In this document: piece by piece, positions 8,446-15,885 of the stretch | How the letters are laid out: each line of letters starts with the position of its first letter | Numbering within the stretch: position 1 is the first letter of the stretch | Translations under genes and position numbers: made by a program | Notes under the pieces: generated by a model | The model's database searches: none | Told to the model about the DNA's origin: nothing | Seen by the model: the letters and a program-made list of their open reading frames with translations, nothing else | Assembly (NCBI GenBank): GCA_964405735.1 | Contig: CAYOPD010000034.1 | Coordinates: 1 to 38,135, forward strand | Source of the DNA: JADJLQ01 sp964405735 | Lineage (GTDB): Bacteria > Bacteroidota > Bacteroidia > Chitinophagales > Saprospiraceae | DNA length: 38,135 nt | Direction of reading: 5' to 3'

Positions 8446-9210
8446 GTGGTAAAATTATTCAGCCGGTCCACCGGACAGGGCCCGCCCCTGGTGATCCTTC
8501 ATGGTTTGTTTGGTTCTTCGGACAACTGGCAGACTTTTGCCAAAATGATTGCTGAGCATTTCACCGTGATCACGGTGGATCTACGCAATCATGGGCTTTC
8601 TCCACACACGGCTGAATTCAGCTATGAATGGATCAGCAGGGATTTAAAGCAATTTGCGGAAGACCATAGCCTAAGAGAATTTTTCCTGATGGGGCATTCC
8701 CTGGGCGGCAAGGCGGCGGCCTATTTTGCGCTGCAATATCCCGGACGGCTGAAAAAACTGATCATCCTCGATATTGCGATGAAGGCCTATCCTCCTCATC
8801 ACCAACTGTATTTCGAAGCCATGTTAAGCATGGATTTTGATCTTGTTCGTAACCGCAACGAGGCCGATGAATGGTTGCAGCGAACGATATCCAGTCTCCC
8901 CGTCCGCCAGTTTCTCCTCAAAAACCTGGTGCGGGATGCCGAAGGGCGTTTCCGGTGGAAATTCAACCTTCGAGGGTTGCAGGACCAGTATGATTCCATC
9001 AATGTGGCCATCGAATCCGAAGTCCCTTTTGACAAACCGGTGCTTATTCTTGCCGGAGAGCATTCAGCTTATATTCTGCCTGAGGATGAAGAACCGTTGA
9101 AGGCTTTATTTCCGCAGGCCATACTGAAAACCATTCCCGGAGCGGGTCATTGGATCCATGCGGATCAGCCGGACCTGTTGAAGGATGAGGTGGTGGGGTT
9201 TTTGGGGTGA
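8446..9210 (+). CDS. Alpha/beta hydrolase, YbfF-like esterase
   Basis: This 254-residue cytoplasmic alpha/beta hydrolase starts with GTG four bases after the CotH stop codon, which argues for co-transcription. HGLFGSSDNW (19-28) forms the oxyanion loop, and VDLRNHGLS (44-52) is typical of the YbfF esterase group. The nucleophile is S85 in GHSLGG. D109 (ILDIA) fits the unusual acid position of YbfF, and H235 in GAGHWIHA is the catalytic histidine. The full triad and normal length indicate an active esterase or thioesterase. The physiological substrate cannot be told. The GTG start is chosen because no ATG or other start lies further upstream without running into the preceding gene. Confidence 0.9.
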   Translation: MVKLFSRSTGQGPPLVILHGLFGSSDNWQTFAKMIAEHFTVITVDLRNHGLSPHTAEFSYEWISRDLKQFAEDHSLREFFLMGHSLGGKAAAYFALQYPGRLKKLIILDIAMKAYPPHHQLYFEAMLSMDFDLVRNRNEADEWLQRTISSLPVRQFLLKNLVRDAEGRFRWKFNLRGLQDQYDSINVAIESEVPFDKPVLILAGEHSAYILPEDEEPLKALFPQAILKTIPGAGHWIHADQPDLLKDEVVGFLG

Positions 9211-9257
9211 GGCGGTGACTTTTCCCGGTGCAAATAATTGTGGATTACAGATTTGCA

Positions 9258-9315
9258 GGGGGTAGGAGCTCAGCTCCTCCCCAACAGATAGTTGTTAGGA
9301 CGAAGCTGAGCTTCG
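9258..9315. repeat. Pair of compact palindromes (REP-like element)
   Basis: The first hairpin is GGGG-T-AGGAGCT, C, AGCTCCT-CCCC (9258-9282, one bulged T). The second is CGAAGC, TGA, GCTTCG (9301-9315). Both share the core AGCT-x-AGCT with changed flanks, and 18 bases separate them. Neither ends in a T-run, so they are more like a repetitive extragenic palindrome than a terminator. Only one copy is visible here, so repetitiveness is unproven. Confidence 0.5.
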
Positions 9316-9380
9316 GCCAGGTACCCCTTCACTTAATACAGCCTTAATATACCTTTAATATCCAGTTTACACTGCATCCT

Positions 9381-9494
9381 CAACTTTGTATCATTAAAAG
9401 AACAGAGTAAGTATTTTTTATTTGCCCTACAGGGGTTTTTATTAATTGCCCGGTCAGTGAATGGTTAATGAATGCTGATGGGCTTTTTTATTTT
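9381..9494 (+). ncRNA. Candidate small RNA or leader ending in an intrinsic terminator
   Basis: A CAACTTTG box at 9381-9388 is one base away from the Bacteroidota TAnnTTTG element. Downstream is a short CCCT/GGGG hairpin with TTTTT after it (about 9425-9440). A larger hairpin follows (GCCC-TCAG at 9448-9457 pairing with CTGA-GGGC at 9475-9483), then TTTTTTATTTT. No open reading frame of note lies within. The roughly 100-base transcript is inference and matches no RNA family I recognise. Confidence 0.3.
9448..9494 (+). terminator. Rho-independent-type terminator
   Basis: GCCC-GG-TCAG pairs with CTGA-T-GGGC around a 17-base loop, and six Ts plus four more after an A follow immediately at 9484-9494. 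It would end either the esterase transcript or the candidate small RNA. Confidence 0.55.
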
Positions 9495-9513
9495 AGGTTA
9501 GAGGTTTGAGGTT

Positions 9514-9613
9514 NNNNNNNNNNNNNNNNNNNNNNNNNNNNNNNNNNNNNNNNNNNNNNNNNNNNNNNNNNNNNNNNNNNNNNNNNNNNNNNNNNNNNNN
9601 NNNNNNNNNNNNN
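9514..9613. other. Scaffold gap, 100 N
   Basis: Exactly 100 Ns. The left flank (GGTTAGAGGTTTGAGGTT) is a GGTT-type simple repeat similar to the one flanking the gap at 5179. Confidence 0.98.
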
Positions 9614-9653
9614 CAGGTGCTCCGGCTAATTTCGCTTGGAGAAAAGATCTGCT

Positions 9654-11039
9654 ATGTATAAAATCTGGATAGGTATTTTTTTGCTCCTGACCTGGTGGAT
9701 AGCCGGGGCCCAGGACCTGACCGTCATCACCCAGGTCAATGTGATCAACATGAAAGACTCCGGAGTGTTGCGGGACAAATCGGTCTGGATTGAAAAGGGA
9801 AAAATCACCGGGATCAATAACCAGGTACCGGGAAACAACCGGGTCTGCCGGGTGATTGATGGCAAGGGCAAATACCTCTTACCGGGCCTGATGGATATGC
9901 ATGCTCATTTTTTCTATGAGCAGGGCGACCACCGCAATACCAATGAAAAGGAATTAAAAACCATGCTGGCCAATGGCCTAACCACTGTGCGGATTATGGC
10001 CGGCCACCCCGCTTATCTTGAAGCCAGGGAAAAGATTTCCAAAGGCGAGTGGATTGGCCCTAAACTATATATCGCCAGCCCGCAGATGGTAGGCCGATGG
10101 CCCTGGTCACCCAAATTCGAGAATTTCGGCCTGGTCACCACGCCGGAAGAAGCCAGGGAAAAAGTCTTTCGGTTTAAGAAGGAAGGATACGACGAGATCA
10201 AGATCACCTTTATGGTCAAAAAGGAAGTCTATGACGCCATTTTTGAAGCGGCCAGGGAAGTGGGTATCAAGGTCACAGGCCATGTAGGTCCAATGGTCAA
10301 ACTGCCTTCGGCACTGAAACAAAAGGGGCAGATCGAGCATATGGATGAATTTATCGATATGCTCCTGCCCGACAGCAGTTACAACCATGGTGAGAGTGTT
10401 TCGGATATGAACCTCTGGAGGCAAAACGCCTGGTCGACCGTGCCGCATTTAATGGAAGATAAAATCCCTTCCTTAGTGAAACAGGTAAAAGAGGCCGACA
10501 TTTACGTGACCCCCACCAATTATTTTTTTCTCTCCTGCTTTGGAAGTGAACAAACAGAAGAATCCATTAAAAATAAACCGGACTACAAATACATTCCGGA
10601 GGAACTTCTTGCAGAGCGTTGGCAAATCCGGCAACGCAGGCTGGATATGAAGATTCCGGAGAGCAGCCTGGAAAAATACCGGAAGATCAGGCACCGCCTG
10701 GTATCCGAACTTTGGAAGGCTGGCGTACCCCTGATGGCCGGTTCAGATTCACCGGAATGGTTCCTCGTGACAGGTTTTTCCATTCACGATGAACTTGAAA
10801 GTTTTGTAAAATCAGGCCTTAGCCCTTTTGCAGCCCTGCAGACCGCTACCGTCAACACTTCACGATATCTTGGCACCCCCCATTCAAAAGGAATGATAGA
10901 CAAAGATTACGATGCGGACCTGATCCTGCTGAATCACAATCCATTGGAGGATATCCGGAATACCCGAACCATTCAAGGGGTAATGAAGGAAGGCAATTGG
11001 TTTGACCGGAAAGAATTAGACGGTTTCCTGGCTAAGTAA
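9654..11039 (+). CDS. Exported amidohydrolase family protein (imidazolonepropionase-like)
   Basis: With ATG 9654 as start the protein has 461 residues and a signal peptide (MYKIWIGIFLLLTWW, cleavage near AGA-Q). An upstream TTG at 9636 would spoil this signal. Metal-site residues of the amidohydrolase superfamily are in order: H83 and H85 in MDMHAHF, K183 (possible carboxylated lysine) in EIKITF, H210 in VTGHVG, H229 in IEHMDE, and D365 in MAGSDSPEW. The C-terminal beta-sandwich segment (DADLILLNHNPLEDI) is present. The family includes secreted Xaa-Pro or Xaa-Arg dipeptidases and imidazolonepropionase-like enzymes. A periplasmic peptidase or cyclic amide hydrolase is likely, but the substrate cannot be fixed. 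The upstream regulatory region is lost in the scaffold gap. Confidence 0.9.
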   Translation: MYKIWIGIFLLLTWWIAGAQDLTVITQVNVINMKDSGVLRDKSVWIEKGKITGINNQVPGNNRVCRVIDGKGKYLLPGLMDMHAHFFYEQGDHRNTNEKELKTMLANGLTTVRIMAGHPAYLEAREKISKGEWIGPKLYIASPQMVGRWPWSPKFENFGLVTTPEEAREKVFRFKKEGYDEIKITFMVKKEVYDAIFEAAREVGIKVTGHVGPMVKLPSALKQKGQIEHMDEFIDMLLPDSSYNHGESVSDMNLWRQNAWSTVPHLMEDKIPSLVKQVKEADIYVTPTNYFFLSCFGSEQTEESIKNKPDYKYIPEELLAERWQIRQRRLDMKIPESSLEKYRKIRHRLVSELWKAGVPLMAGSDSPEWFLVTGFSIHDELESFVKSGLSPFAALQTATVNTSRYLGTPHSKGMIDKDYDADLILLNHNPLEDIRNTRTIQGVMKEGNWFDRKELDGFLAK

Positions 11040-11073
11040 CCTAATAGAATTGTTGCAGAATACTTTCGGAGAT

Positions 11074-11583
11074 TTAGAGGCTCTTCGATAATGTTGCCAT
11101 CTTATCCTCCAGTTCTTTTTCGGTTCCGGGAAAATAACCAGTGGCCTGGTGTACTATATTTCCTTTTTTATCCAGCAGGTAAAGCTGTGGAATACTGTTG
11201 AATCCCAGCTGACGCTGAAGGTCATTATTGGCATCGACCAGGATGGTATAGGGCCATTTTCTTTCGCTGACCATGGGTTTGATCTTGGCCTGGCCGCGGA
11301 TGTCGTCGATGCTGATGGCAAGCAGTTGGGTGCCGTATTTCTTCGCCCAATCGGCAAAATGCGCGTTGTACGCGTCCAGTTCTTTTTTGCAGGGTCCGCA
11401 CCAGGTGGCCCAGAAACTTACTATGGTTATTTTACCGGTTTTGGTATAGGTATCCAGGTCAATGATTTTACCATTGGAGTCTTTGACTTTGCCATTAGGC
11501 AATGGTTTGTATCCCGAATTTTTCTGTGAAAAGGAGGGGATGGAAGTGGAAATAATGAGTAGTAAGATGAAAAGTCTATACAT
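11074..11583 (-). CDS. TlpA-like periplasmic thiol-disulfide oxidoreductase
   Basis: The start at 11583 gives 169 residues with a signal peptide (MYRLFILLLIISTS, cleavage near SFS-Q). A longer open frame to 11739 would run antisense into the divergent gene and hide the signal, so it is rejected. The thioredoxin-fold active site is WCGPC (61-65) after IVSFWAT, with a cis-proline-type loop at SIPQLYLL near 135-142. The family reduces or isomerises disulfides in exported proteins. It is divergent from DUF6029 and an Omp28-like lipoprotein that itself carries a CxxC motif, which fits a shared envelope redox function (inference). A TAGTTTTG box lies upstream on its own strand. Confidence 0.92.
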   Translation of the reverse strand: MYRLFILLLIISTSIPSFSQKNSGYKPLPNGKVKDSNGKIIDLDTYTKTGKITIVSFWATWCGPCKKELDAYNAHFADWAKKYGTQLLAISIDDIRGQAKIKPMVSERKWPYTILVDANNDLQRQLGFNSIPQLYLLDKKGNIVHQATGYFPGTEKELEDKMATLSKSL

Positions 11584-11601
11584 GGTACGAAACTTGATAA
11601 A

Positions 11602-11630
11602 TTGAGGATACAAAACTAAGCTTAATTTTG
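11602..11630 (+). promoter_or_regulatory. Bacteroidota-type promoter for the DUF6029 operon
   Basis: TTG at 11602-11604 and TAATTTTG at 11623-11630, 18 bases apart, match the Bacteroidota -33/-7 consensus (TTG, TAnnTTTG). The predicted start falls near 11637, leaving a leader of fewer than ten bases before ATG 11645. Confidence 0.65.
11611..11618 (-). promoter_or_regulatory. -7 element (TAGTTTTG) for the divergent tlpA-like gene
   Basis: The minus strand reads TAGTTTTG here, a full TAnnTTTG match, about 28 bases before ATG 11583. No exact TTG is seen at the -33 position. The element lies between the -33 and -7 boxes of the plus-strand promoter, so both polymerases would compete for the same DNA. 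Confidence 0.5.
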
Positions 11631-11644
11631 TGTAAAACAGTCCC

Positions 11645-13285
11645 ATGTGCATCAGGATTAACGTCCTTTTAACGGTCTTACTGCTTGCATTACAAGCAGT
11701 TGCACAGGACGAATCCTCCACCGGAGGCGGGGTATTCAATGCTTATCTGACCACCCAGGCCAGCGTATTTGTCCGGGACAGCAATATCGGGGCTAGCGGT
11801 ACCCCTCAATATGACCACCAGCTCTTCGGCGCGGAGACCTGGCTGGACGCGAGGTATAGCAACTGGGGTTTTGACCTGGGGCTCCGGTTTGATTTATATC
11901 ACAACAGCAATCTCATCAATCCGCAGTCCTCCTTCAACCAACAGGGCCTTGGCCGCTGGTTCATTAAAAGGGATATTTCCAAATTGGGATTTGAAGCCGG
12001 GTATATTTATGATCAGATCGGTTCCGGCATCATATACCGGGCTTATGAACAAAGGAACCTTGGCCTGGACAACGCGCTCTATGGCTTGAAACTCCAATAT
12101 CGTTTTAATGATTTTTGGCAGGTCAGGGCTTTTTCAGGTAAACAGAAAAAGCAATTTGATACCTATGAGTCCCTGATCAAAGGGTTTGCCCTCGATGGTT
12201 TTGTCCAGGGCAAAGATTCTGCGAACTGGTCCTGGGCGCCGGGACTTGGGTTTACCAACCGGACCCTGGATGACGGCAGCATGACCAACTTGTTGTCCAC
12301 ACTGGCTACCTATCAAACCGAAGATCAGTTCCTGCCAAAGTACAATAACTATGCGATGACCTTTTACAACCAGGTGCAGTGGGGAGGTCTTGGGCTTTAT
12401 CTTGAGACCGCACTGAAAGGCAGGGATATCCTGAATGACCCAAATGGCATGCGGAGAAATGCGGCCGGTGAGATCATCACAGGACCAAAGTTCATTCATA
12501 AACCGGGCCAGGTATGGTATGGCTCTGTCAATTATAGCAAGCCCGGATGGGGTTTGTCGGCTGAAGGGAAAATCACCCGTTATTTTGGCATAAGAACCCG
12601 TCCCCAGGAGGAGGCCAATAACGGCCTGATTCATTTCGTACCGGCGATGTCGAGGCAAAACTCTTACCGGCTTACTTCATTTTATCAACCGGCTACCCAG
12701 GAATTGGGAGAAAAAGCATTCCAGCTGGAAGGACATTTTTCACCCGCCGGAGATTGGTCGATCATCCTGCATCACAGCAATATCAATGACCTTGATGGCA
12801 ATAAACTCTACCGGGAATATCTATTTGAATCCACCTGGAGAAAAGACGACAGTTATACCTTGATTGCCGGGATTCAGCATCAGCAGTACAACCAGCAGGT
12901 TTATGAAGGCAAACCCCTGGCGCCACTTGTAAATACAATTATTCCCTACCTTGACTTTACCCGCCAGTTTGATGAAATAAGGGCCCTCCGCGTGGATGTG
13001 GAATACATGCACAACAAACAGGATATGGGAAGCTGGTTTTCCGTATTGACCGAATACAGCCTGGCCCCCCGATGGATTTTCACCCTGTCGGACATGTACA
13101 ATTTCAAACCTGTGAAGGGGCGTAAAAACAATTATTATACCGCAGGCGTTGTATACTCACGGGATGCGGCCAGGGCCGGGATCAATTTGATAAGGCAAAG
13201 GGCAGGCATTGTTTGCACCGGGGGCATTTGCAGGTATGAACCCGCCTTCAATGGCATCAAATTCAATCTGGAAACGAGATTCTGA
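11645..13285 (+). CDS. DUF6029 family outer-membrane-like protein
   Basis: This 546-residue protein has a signal peptide (cleavage near AVA-Q, residues 19-21) and a body rich in alternating aromatic/hydrophobic beta strands (YSNWGFDLGLRFDLY and similar). It ends in a C-terminal strand with terminal phenylalanine (FNLETRF), as in outer-membrane barrels. I recognise the pattern as DUF6029, a Bacteroidota family of unknown function. The Omp28-like gene begins two bases after its stop codon, and this pairing recurs in Bacteroidota. The promoter upstream is well formed and gives an almost leaderless transcript. Function is unknown; a porin-like or structural role is inference. Confidence 0.8.
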   Translation: MCIRINVLLTVLLLALQAVAQDESSTGGGVFNAYLTTQASVFVRDSNIGASGTPQYDHQLFGAETWLDARYSNWGFDLGLRFDLYHNSNLINPQSSFNQQGLGRWFIKRDISKLGFEAGYIYDQIGSGIIYRAYEQRNLGLDNALYGLKLQYRFNDFWQVRAFSGKQKKQFDTYESLIKGFALDGFVQGKDSANWSWAPGLGFTNRTLDDGSMTNLLSTLATYQTEDQFLPKYNNYAMTFYNQVQWGGLGLYLETALKGRDILNDPNGMRRNAAGEIITGPKFIHKPGQVWYGSVNYSKPGWGLSAEGKITRYFGIRTRPQEEANNGLIHFVPAMSRQNSYRLTSFYQPATQELGEKAFQLEGHFSPAGDWSIILHHSNINDLDGNKLYREYLFESTWRKDDSYTLIAGIQHQQYNQQVYEGKPLAPLVNTIIPYLDFTRQFDEIRALRVDVEYMHNKQDMGSWFSVLTEYSLAPRWIFTLSDMYNFKPVKGRKNNYYTAGVVYSRDAARAGINLIRQRAGIVCTGGICRYEPAFNGIKFNLETRF

Positions 13286-13287
13286 AC

Positions 13288-14106
13288 ATGAAAACAAGGA
13301 GTTTGGTCGGCATCGGTTTTCTGTTCTTCTTGCTGAGCTGTGAAGAAGTGCCCGTGCGCCTGCCCTCCGCTCCTGACCCGGGGGGAGGAGCTTATACCCA
13401 GAATGTTTTGATTGAAGAATATACAGGGGTAAGATGCCAGAACTGTCCTGCCGGGGCACAATTGCTGGAGGAGCTGAAACGGATACATGGAGACCGCCTG
13501 GTCATATTATCCATACACGGAGGTTTTTTCGCGCAGCCGGCCAATATTGAAAATAAGTTCAGGCTGGACAATGCCTTCGGGGCAGCACTGATCCGGCTCT
13601 TCAATGAACCGCTGGGTTATCCCTCCGCCATGATCAGCCGTAAAATCTTTGATGGGCAGTCATCCCGGTTTTTGGGCGGGGGCTTCTGGGCGGGATATAT
13701 TGATGAAGAAAAAAGTAAGGACCCACTTATAGGCATGGCACTTAAAATCGTTCCGGACTTCAACCAACGAAAAATTCAGATCAAAGTACTTGCCGAGGCC
13801 TTGTCGGCTCAAAGCCGGTCGCTGTCGCTGAGCATCGTTGTAACAGAAAATAACATCCGGGATGCCCAACTGACTCCCACGGGGGTGGATACAAATTATA
13901 TACACCGTCATGTGATGCGTTCATTTATCACCTCCATCTCAGGTGATCCGATAGGAATCCTGCCTGCCAATGTCGTAAAGACTTTTGATTATACCTCCGG
14001 CTATTCCGGAGAATGGAAAACCGGGGACCTTAGGGTGATTGCTTTAATCCATGAACCGGCGCCGGCATTCCGGGTGGTGCAGGTGGTTGAAGGCAAGATT
14101 GACTGA
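13288..14106 (+). CDS. Omp28-like outer membrane lipoprotein
   Basis: The 272-residue protein has a lipoprotein signal with lipobox LLSC (C18). After a Pro/Gly-rich linker comes EEYTGVRCQNCPAGA (43-57), the thioredoxin-like CxxC motif (C50, C53) typical of Omp28-related proteins. The rest is a beta-rich C-terminal domain. It is probably anchored to the outer membrane. Spacing of two bases to the upstream DUF6029 gene indicates translational coupling. The divergent TlpA-like protein is a plausible redox partner (inference). The family is known from Porphyromonas gingivalis Omp28 but lacks a defined biochemical role. Confidence 0.87.
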   Translation: MKTRSLVGIGFLFFLLSCEEVPVRLPSAPDPGGGAYTQNVLIEEYTGVRCQNCPAGAQLLEELKRIHGDRLVILSIHGGFFAQPANIENKFRLDNAFGAALIRLFNEPLGYPSAMISRKIFDGQSSRFLGGGFWAGYIDEEKSKDPLIGMALKIVPDFNQRKIQIKVLAEALSAQSRSLSLSIVVTENNIRDAQLTPTGVDTNYIHRHVMRSFITSISGDPIGILPANVVKTFDYTSGYSGEWKTGDLRVIALIHEPAPAFRVVQVVEGKID

Positions 14107-14144
14107 TTTTAAAGGGATGAAGAATCCAACTTATTTTTACAGCT

Positions 14145-15122
14145 ATGAATAAAATGAAGATTTTGTGGTGTACCCAGCTATTCCTTCTGGTTCCCCTATT
14201 CCTGAAAGCACAGGGATGGGAAACCCTCCAGACCGGAGGAACCTGTACCGCCCGTAGCGAAAGTGCCCTGGCACACTTTAAAAACAAACTCTATCTCCTT
14301 GGGAGCCGGGGGATCCGTCCGGTGAATGTCCTCGATTTAAAGACCAGAAACTGGGCTGCCATGCCTGCGCCTCCCATCGAACTGCACCATTTCCAGGCGG
14401 TAGTGTATAAAGGAGAGATCTGGGTAGCCGGGGCCTTCACCGGGAATTATCCACATGAATTGCCGGTAGACCATATTTATATTTACAGCCCGGGTGACCA
14501 TGCCTGGAAGAAGGGCCCTGCCATTCCCAAAGACCGTCTGCGCGGTTCAGCAGGAGTCACGGTTTATAAAAACAAGATTTATATCCTGGGCGGTACCCAG
14601 GACGGACATTGGGACGGACATACCGGATGGCTGGATGAATACGATCCGGCAAAAAATACCTGGACCCGGCTGGCCGATGCTCCCCATGCCCGCGATCATG
14701 TCTGCATTGAAGTCATCGATCACAAGATATATGTTGCAGGAGGGCGCCGCACCACCGCCAGAACCAACAATGTGATCAACCTGAAAGAAGCCACGGTCGA
14801 TGTTTATGATTTTAAATCCGGTACCTGGACCACGCTTCCTGAATCCAGCAACCTCCCTACACTCCGCGCCGGCTCACCTGTGGTCGCTCACGGTCATCAG
14901 TTGTATGTGATGGGCGGAGAAAGCGATACCCAGGTTCCTGCGCACAGTGAAGTGGAGGTCCTGGATACCAAAACACTGAAATGGACCTCCTCCACTAAAC
15001 TGAACCAGGGAAGGCATGGTACCGGGGCGGTGCGGGTAAAGAATAAAATCTATATCGCCGGAGGGGCGGGAAACCGGGGAGGGGGGCCGGAGTTGAATAG
15101 TGTAGAAGTATTAGGATTATAG
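14145..15122 (+). CDS. Exported kelch-repeat beta-propeller protein
   Basis: This 325-residue protein has a signal peptide (cleavage near LKA-Q, about residue 22) and then six or so kelch-type blades. Repeated patterns are NKIYILGG, HKIYVAGG, HQLYVMGG and NKIYIAGG, each followed by a W- or Y-containing strand such as NTWTRL or GTWTTL. No galactose-oxidase copper residues are evident, so it is likely a binding propeller rather than an enzyme. It starts 38 bases after the Omp28-like gene and may belong to the same operon. A TATTTTTA box at 14132-14139 could also give it its own start. The stop is followed at once by a GGATTATA repeat and a scaffold gap. Confidence 0.87.
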   Translation: MNKMKILWCTQLFLLVPLFLKAQGWETLQTGGTCTARSESALAHFKNKLYLLGSRGIRPVNVLDLKTRNWAAMPAPPIELHHFQAVVYKGEIWVAGAFTGNYPHELPVDHIYIYSPGDHAWKKGPAIPKDRLRGSAGVTVYKNKIYILGGTQDGHWDGHTGWLDEYDPAKNTWTRLADAPHARDHVCIEVIDHKIYVAGGRRTTARTNNVINLKEATVDVYDFKSGTWTTLPESSNLPTLRAGSPVVAHGHQLYVMGGESDTQVPAHSEVEVLDTKTLKWTSSTKLNQGRHGTGAVRVKNKIYIAGGAGNRGGGPELNSVEVLGL

Positions 15123-15250
15123 GATTNNNNNNNNNNNNNNNNNNNNNNNNNNNNNNNNNNNNNNNNNNNNNNNNNNNNNNNNNNNNNNNNNNNNNNNNNN
15201 NNNNNNNNNNNNNNNNNNNNNNNNNNATTGATAGGATTATAGGATTTTGG
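15108..15250. repeat. GGATTATA-type repeat interrupted by a 100-N gap
   Basis: TTAGGATTATAGGATT precedes and ATAGGATTATAGGATTTTGG follows the 100 Ns (15127-15226). The same motif on both sides suggests that the gap is an unresolved longer run of this repeat. The repeat begins within the 3' end of the kelch gene. Confidence 0.75.
15127..15226. other. Scaffold gap, 100 N
   Basis: Exactly 100 Ns, flanked on both sides by the same GGATTATA repeat. Confidence 0.98.
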
Positions 15251-15331
15251 GATTGATGGAATTTATCAACGCCAGGCTAATAATGCAGTGGAATTGATTC
15301 CGCCCGAAAGATTTGGGGCGCTTGACGGGGA

Positions 15332-15364
15332 ACATTTACGTTTTTCAATAAATCCTTAATTTTA
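15332..15364 (+). promoter_or_regulatory. Possible promoter for the GxxExxY gene
   Basis: TTG at 15332-15334 and TAATTTTA at 15357-15364 (one mismatch to TAnnTTTG) are 22 bases apart. The start codon follows about 24 bases later. Moderate match only. Confidence 0.35.
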
Positions 15365-15387
15365 CATCTACACACGAAAATCACACT

Positions 15388-15783
15388 ATGAGGGAGGATG
15401 ACCTTACCTATAAAGTCATTGGCTGTGCCATGAAAGTCCATGCCATCTTGGGCAGCGGTTATCAGGAGTTGATCTATAAAAGAGCATTGGCCATTGAATT
15501 GGCAAAACAAGGGATCCGGTTTGTCCGGGAATACAAAATGCAAGTCTCCTATGAAGGCATTAAAATCGGAGAAAGAAGGGTGGATTTTCTGATAGAAGAT
15601 TGGCTTGTTTTAGAAATTAAAGCTGTTTCAAAGTTGGAGGATTATTTCCTGGCCCAGATCATGAATTACCTTGACATGTTTGGAATTTCCTATGGCCTGC
15701 TGGTCAATTTCGGGTCTCCAAGCCTTGTTTATAAGCGGATTTTTAACCTTAAACATCCTGACAATCTGATCCATCGAAAATAG
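15388..15783 (+). CDS. GxxExxY family protein (PD-(D/E)XK-like fold)
   Basis: This 131-residue soluble protein contains the family signature G24-x-x-E27-x-x-Y30 within GSGYQELIYKRAL. A nuclease-like core RVDFLIEDWLVLEIKAV follows (64-80), with D66, E77 and K79 in PD-(D/E)XK arrangement. The family is common in Bacteroidota and environmental genomes, often near repeats, and its role is unknown. Nuclease activity is inferred from the fold. It stands alone, convergent with the DUF4097 operon, and is flanked on both sides by GGATT-type repeats. Confidence 0.88.
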   Translation: MREDDLTYKVIGCAMKVHAILGSGYQELIYKRALAIELAKQGIRFVREYKMQVSYEGIKIGERRVDFLIEDWLVLEIKAVSKLEDYFLAQIMNYLDMFGISYGLLVNFGSPSLVYKRIFNLKHPDNLIHRK

Positions 15784-15789
15784 GGGTTA

Positions 15790-15885
15790 TAGGATTGGTA
15801 GGATTGGTAAGATTGGTAAGATTGGTAAGATTGGTAAGATTGGTAAGATTATCCTATTAATCCTACCAATCCAATTAATCCTACT
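15790..15885. repeat. Nonamer tandem repeat (GATTGGTAA)5 inside a 14-bp inverted repeat
   Basis: Five exact GATTGGTAA units occupy 15802-15846. GGATTGGTAGGATT (15792-15805) and its perfect reverse complement (15859-15872) flank them. The whole lies between two convergent genes and could fold as a long hairpin in either transcript, acting as a bidirectional terminator or RNA-stabilising element (inference). No T-run is present. Confidence 0.8.

Larger units (their letters stand above)
9211..9653. other. Intergenic region with hairpins, possible small RNA and scaffold gap
   Basis: This stretch between the esterase and the amidohydrolase holds two strong palindromes (9258-9315), a candidate promoter and terminator-bounded small transcript (9381-9494), a GAGGTT-like run, and 100 Ns (9514-9613). 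The amidohydrolase promoter is probably within or next to the gap. Confidence 0.7.

Noticed and set aside
11584..11739. N-terminal extension of the TlpA-like protein
   Set aside because: It would run antisense through the divergent promoter and into the start of the DUF6029 gene, and would place the signal peptide internally.
14145..15122. Galactose oxidase enzyme
   Set aside because: Kelch blades are clear, but the copper-ligand Tyr/His residues and the extra domains of the enzyme are not seen. The length is that of a single propeller.
15802..15850. CRISPR-like array
   Set aside because: The units are 9 bases, directly adjacent and without unique spacers, so this is a simple tandem repeat. 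No cas genes are present.
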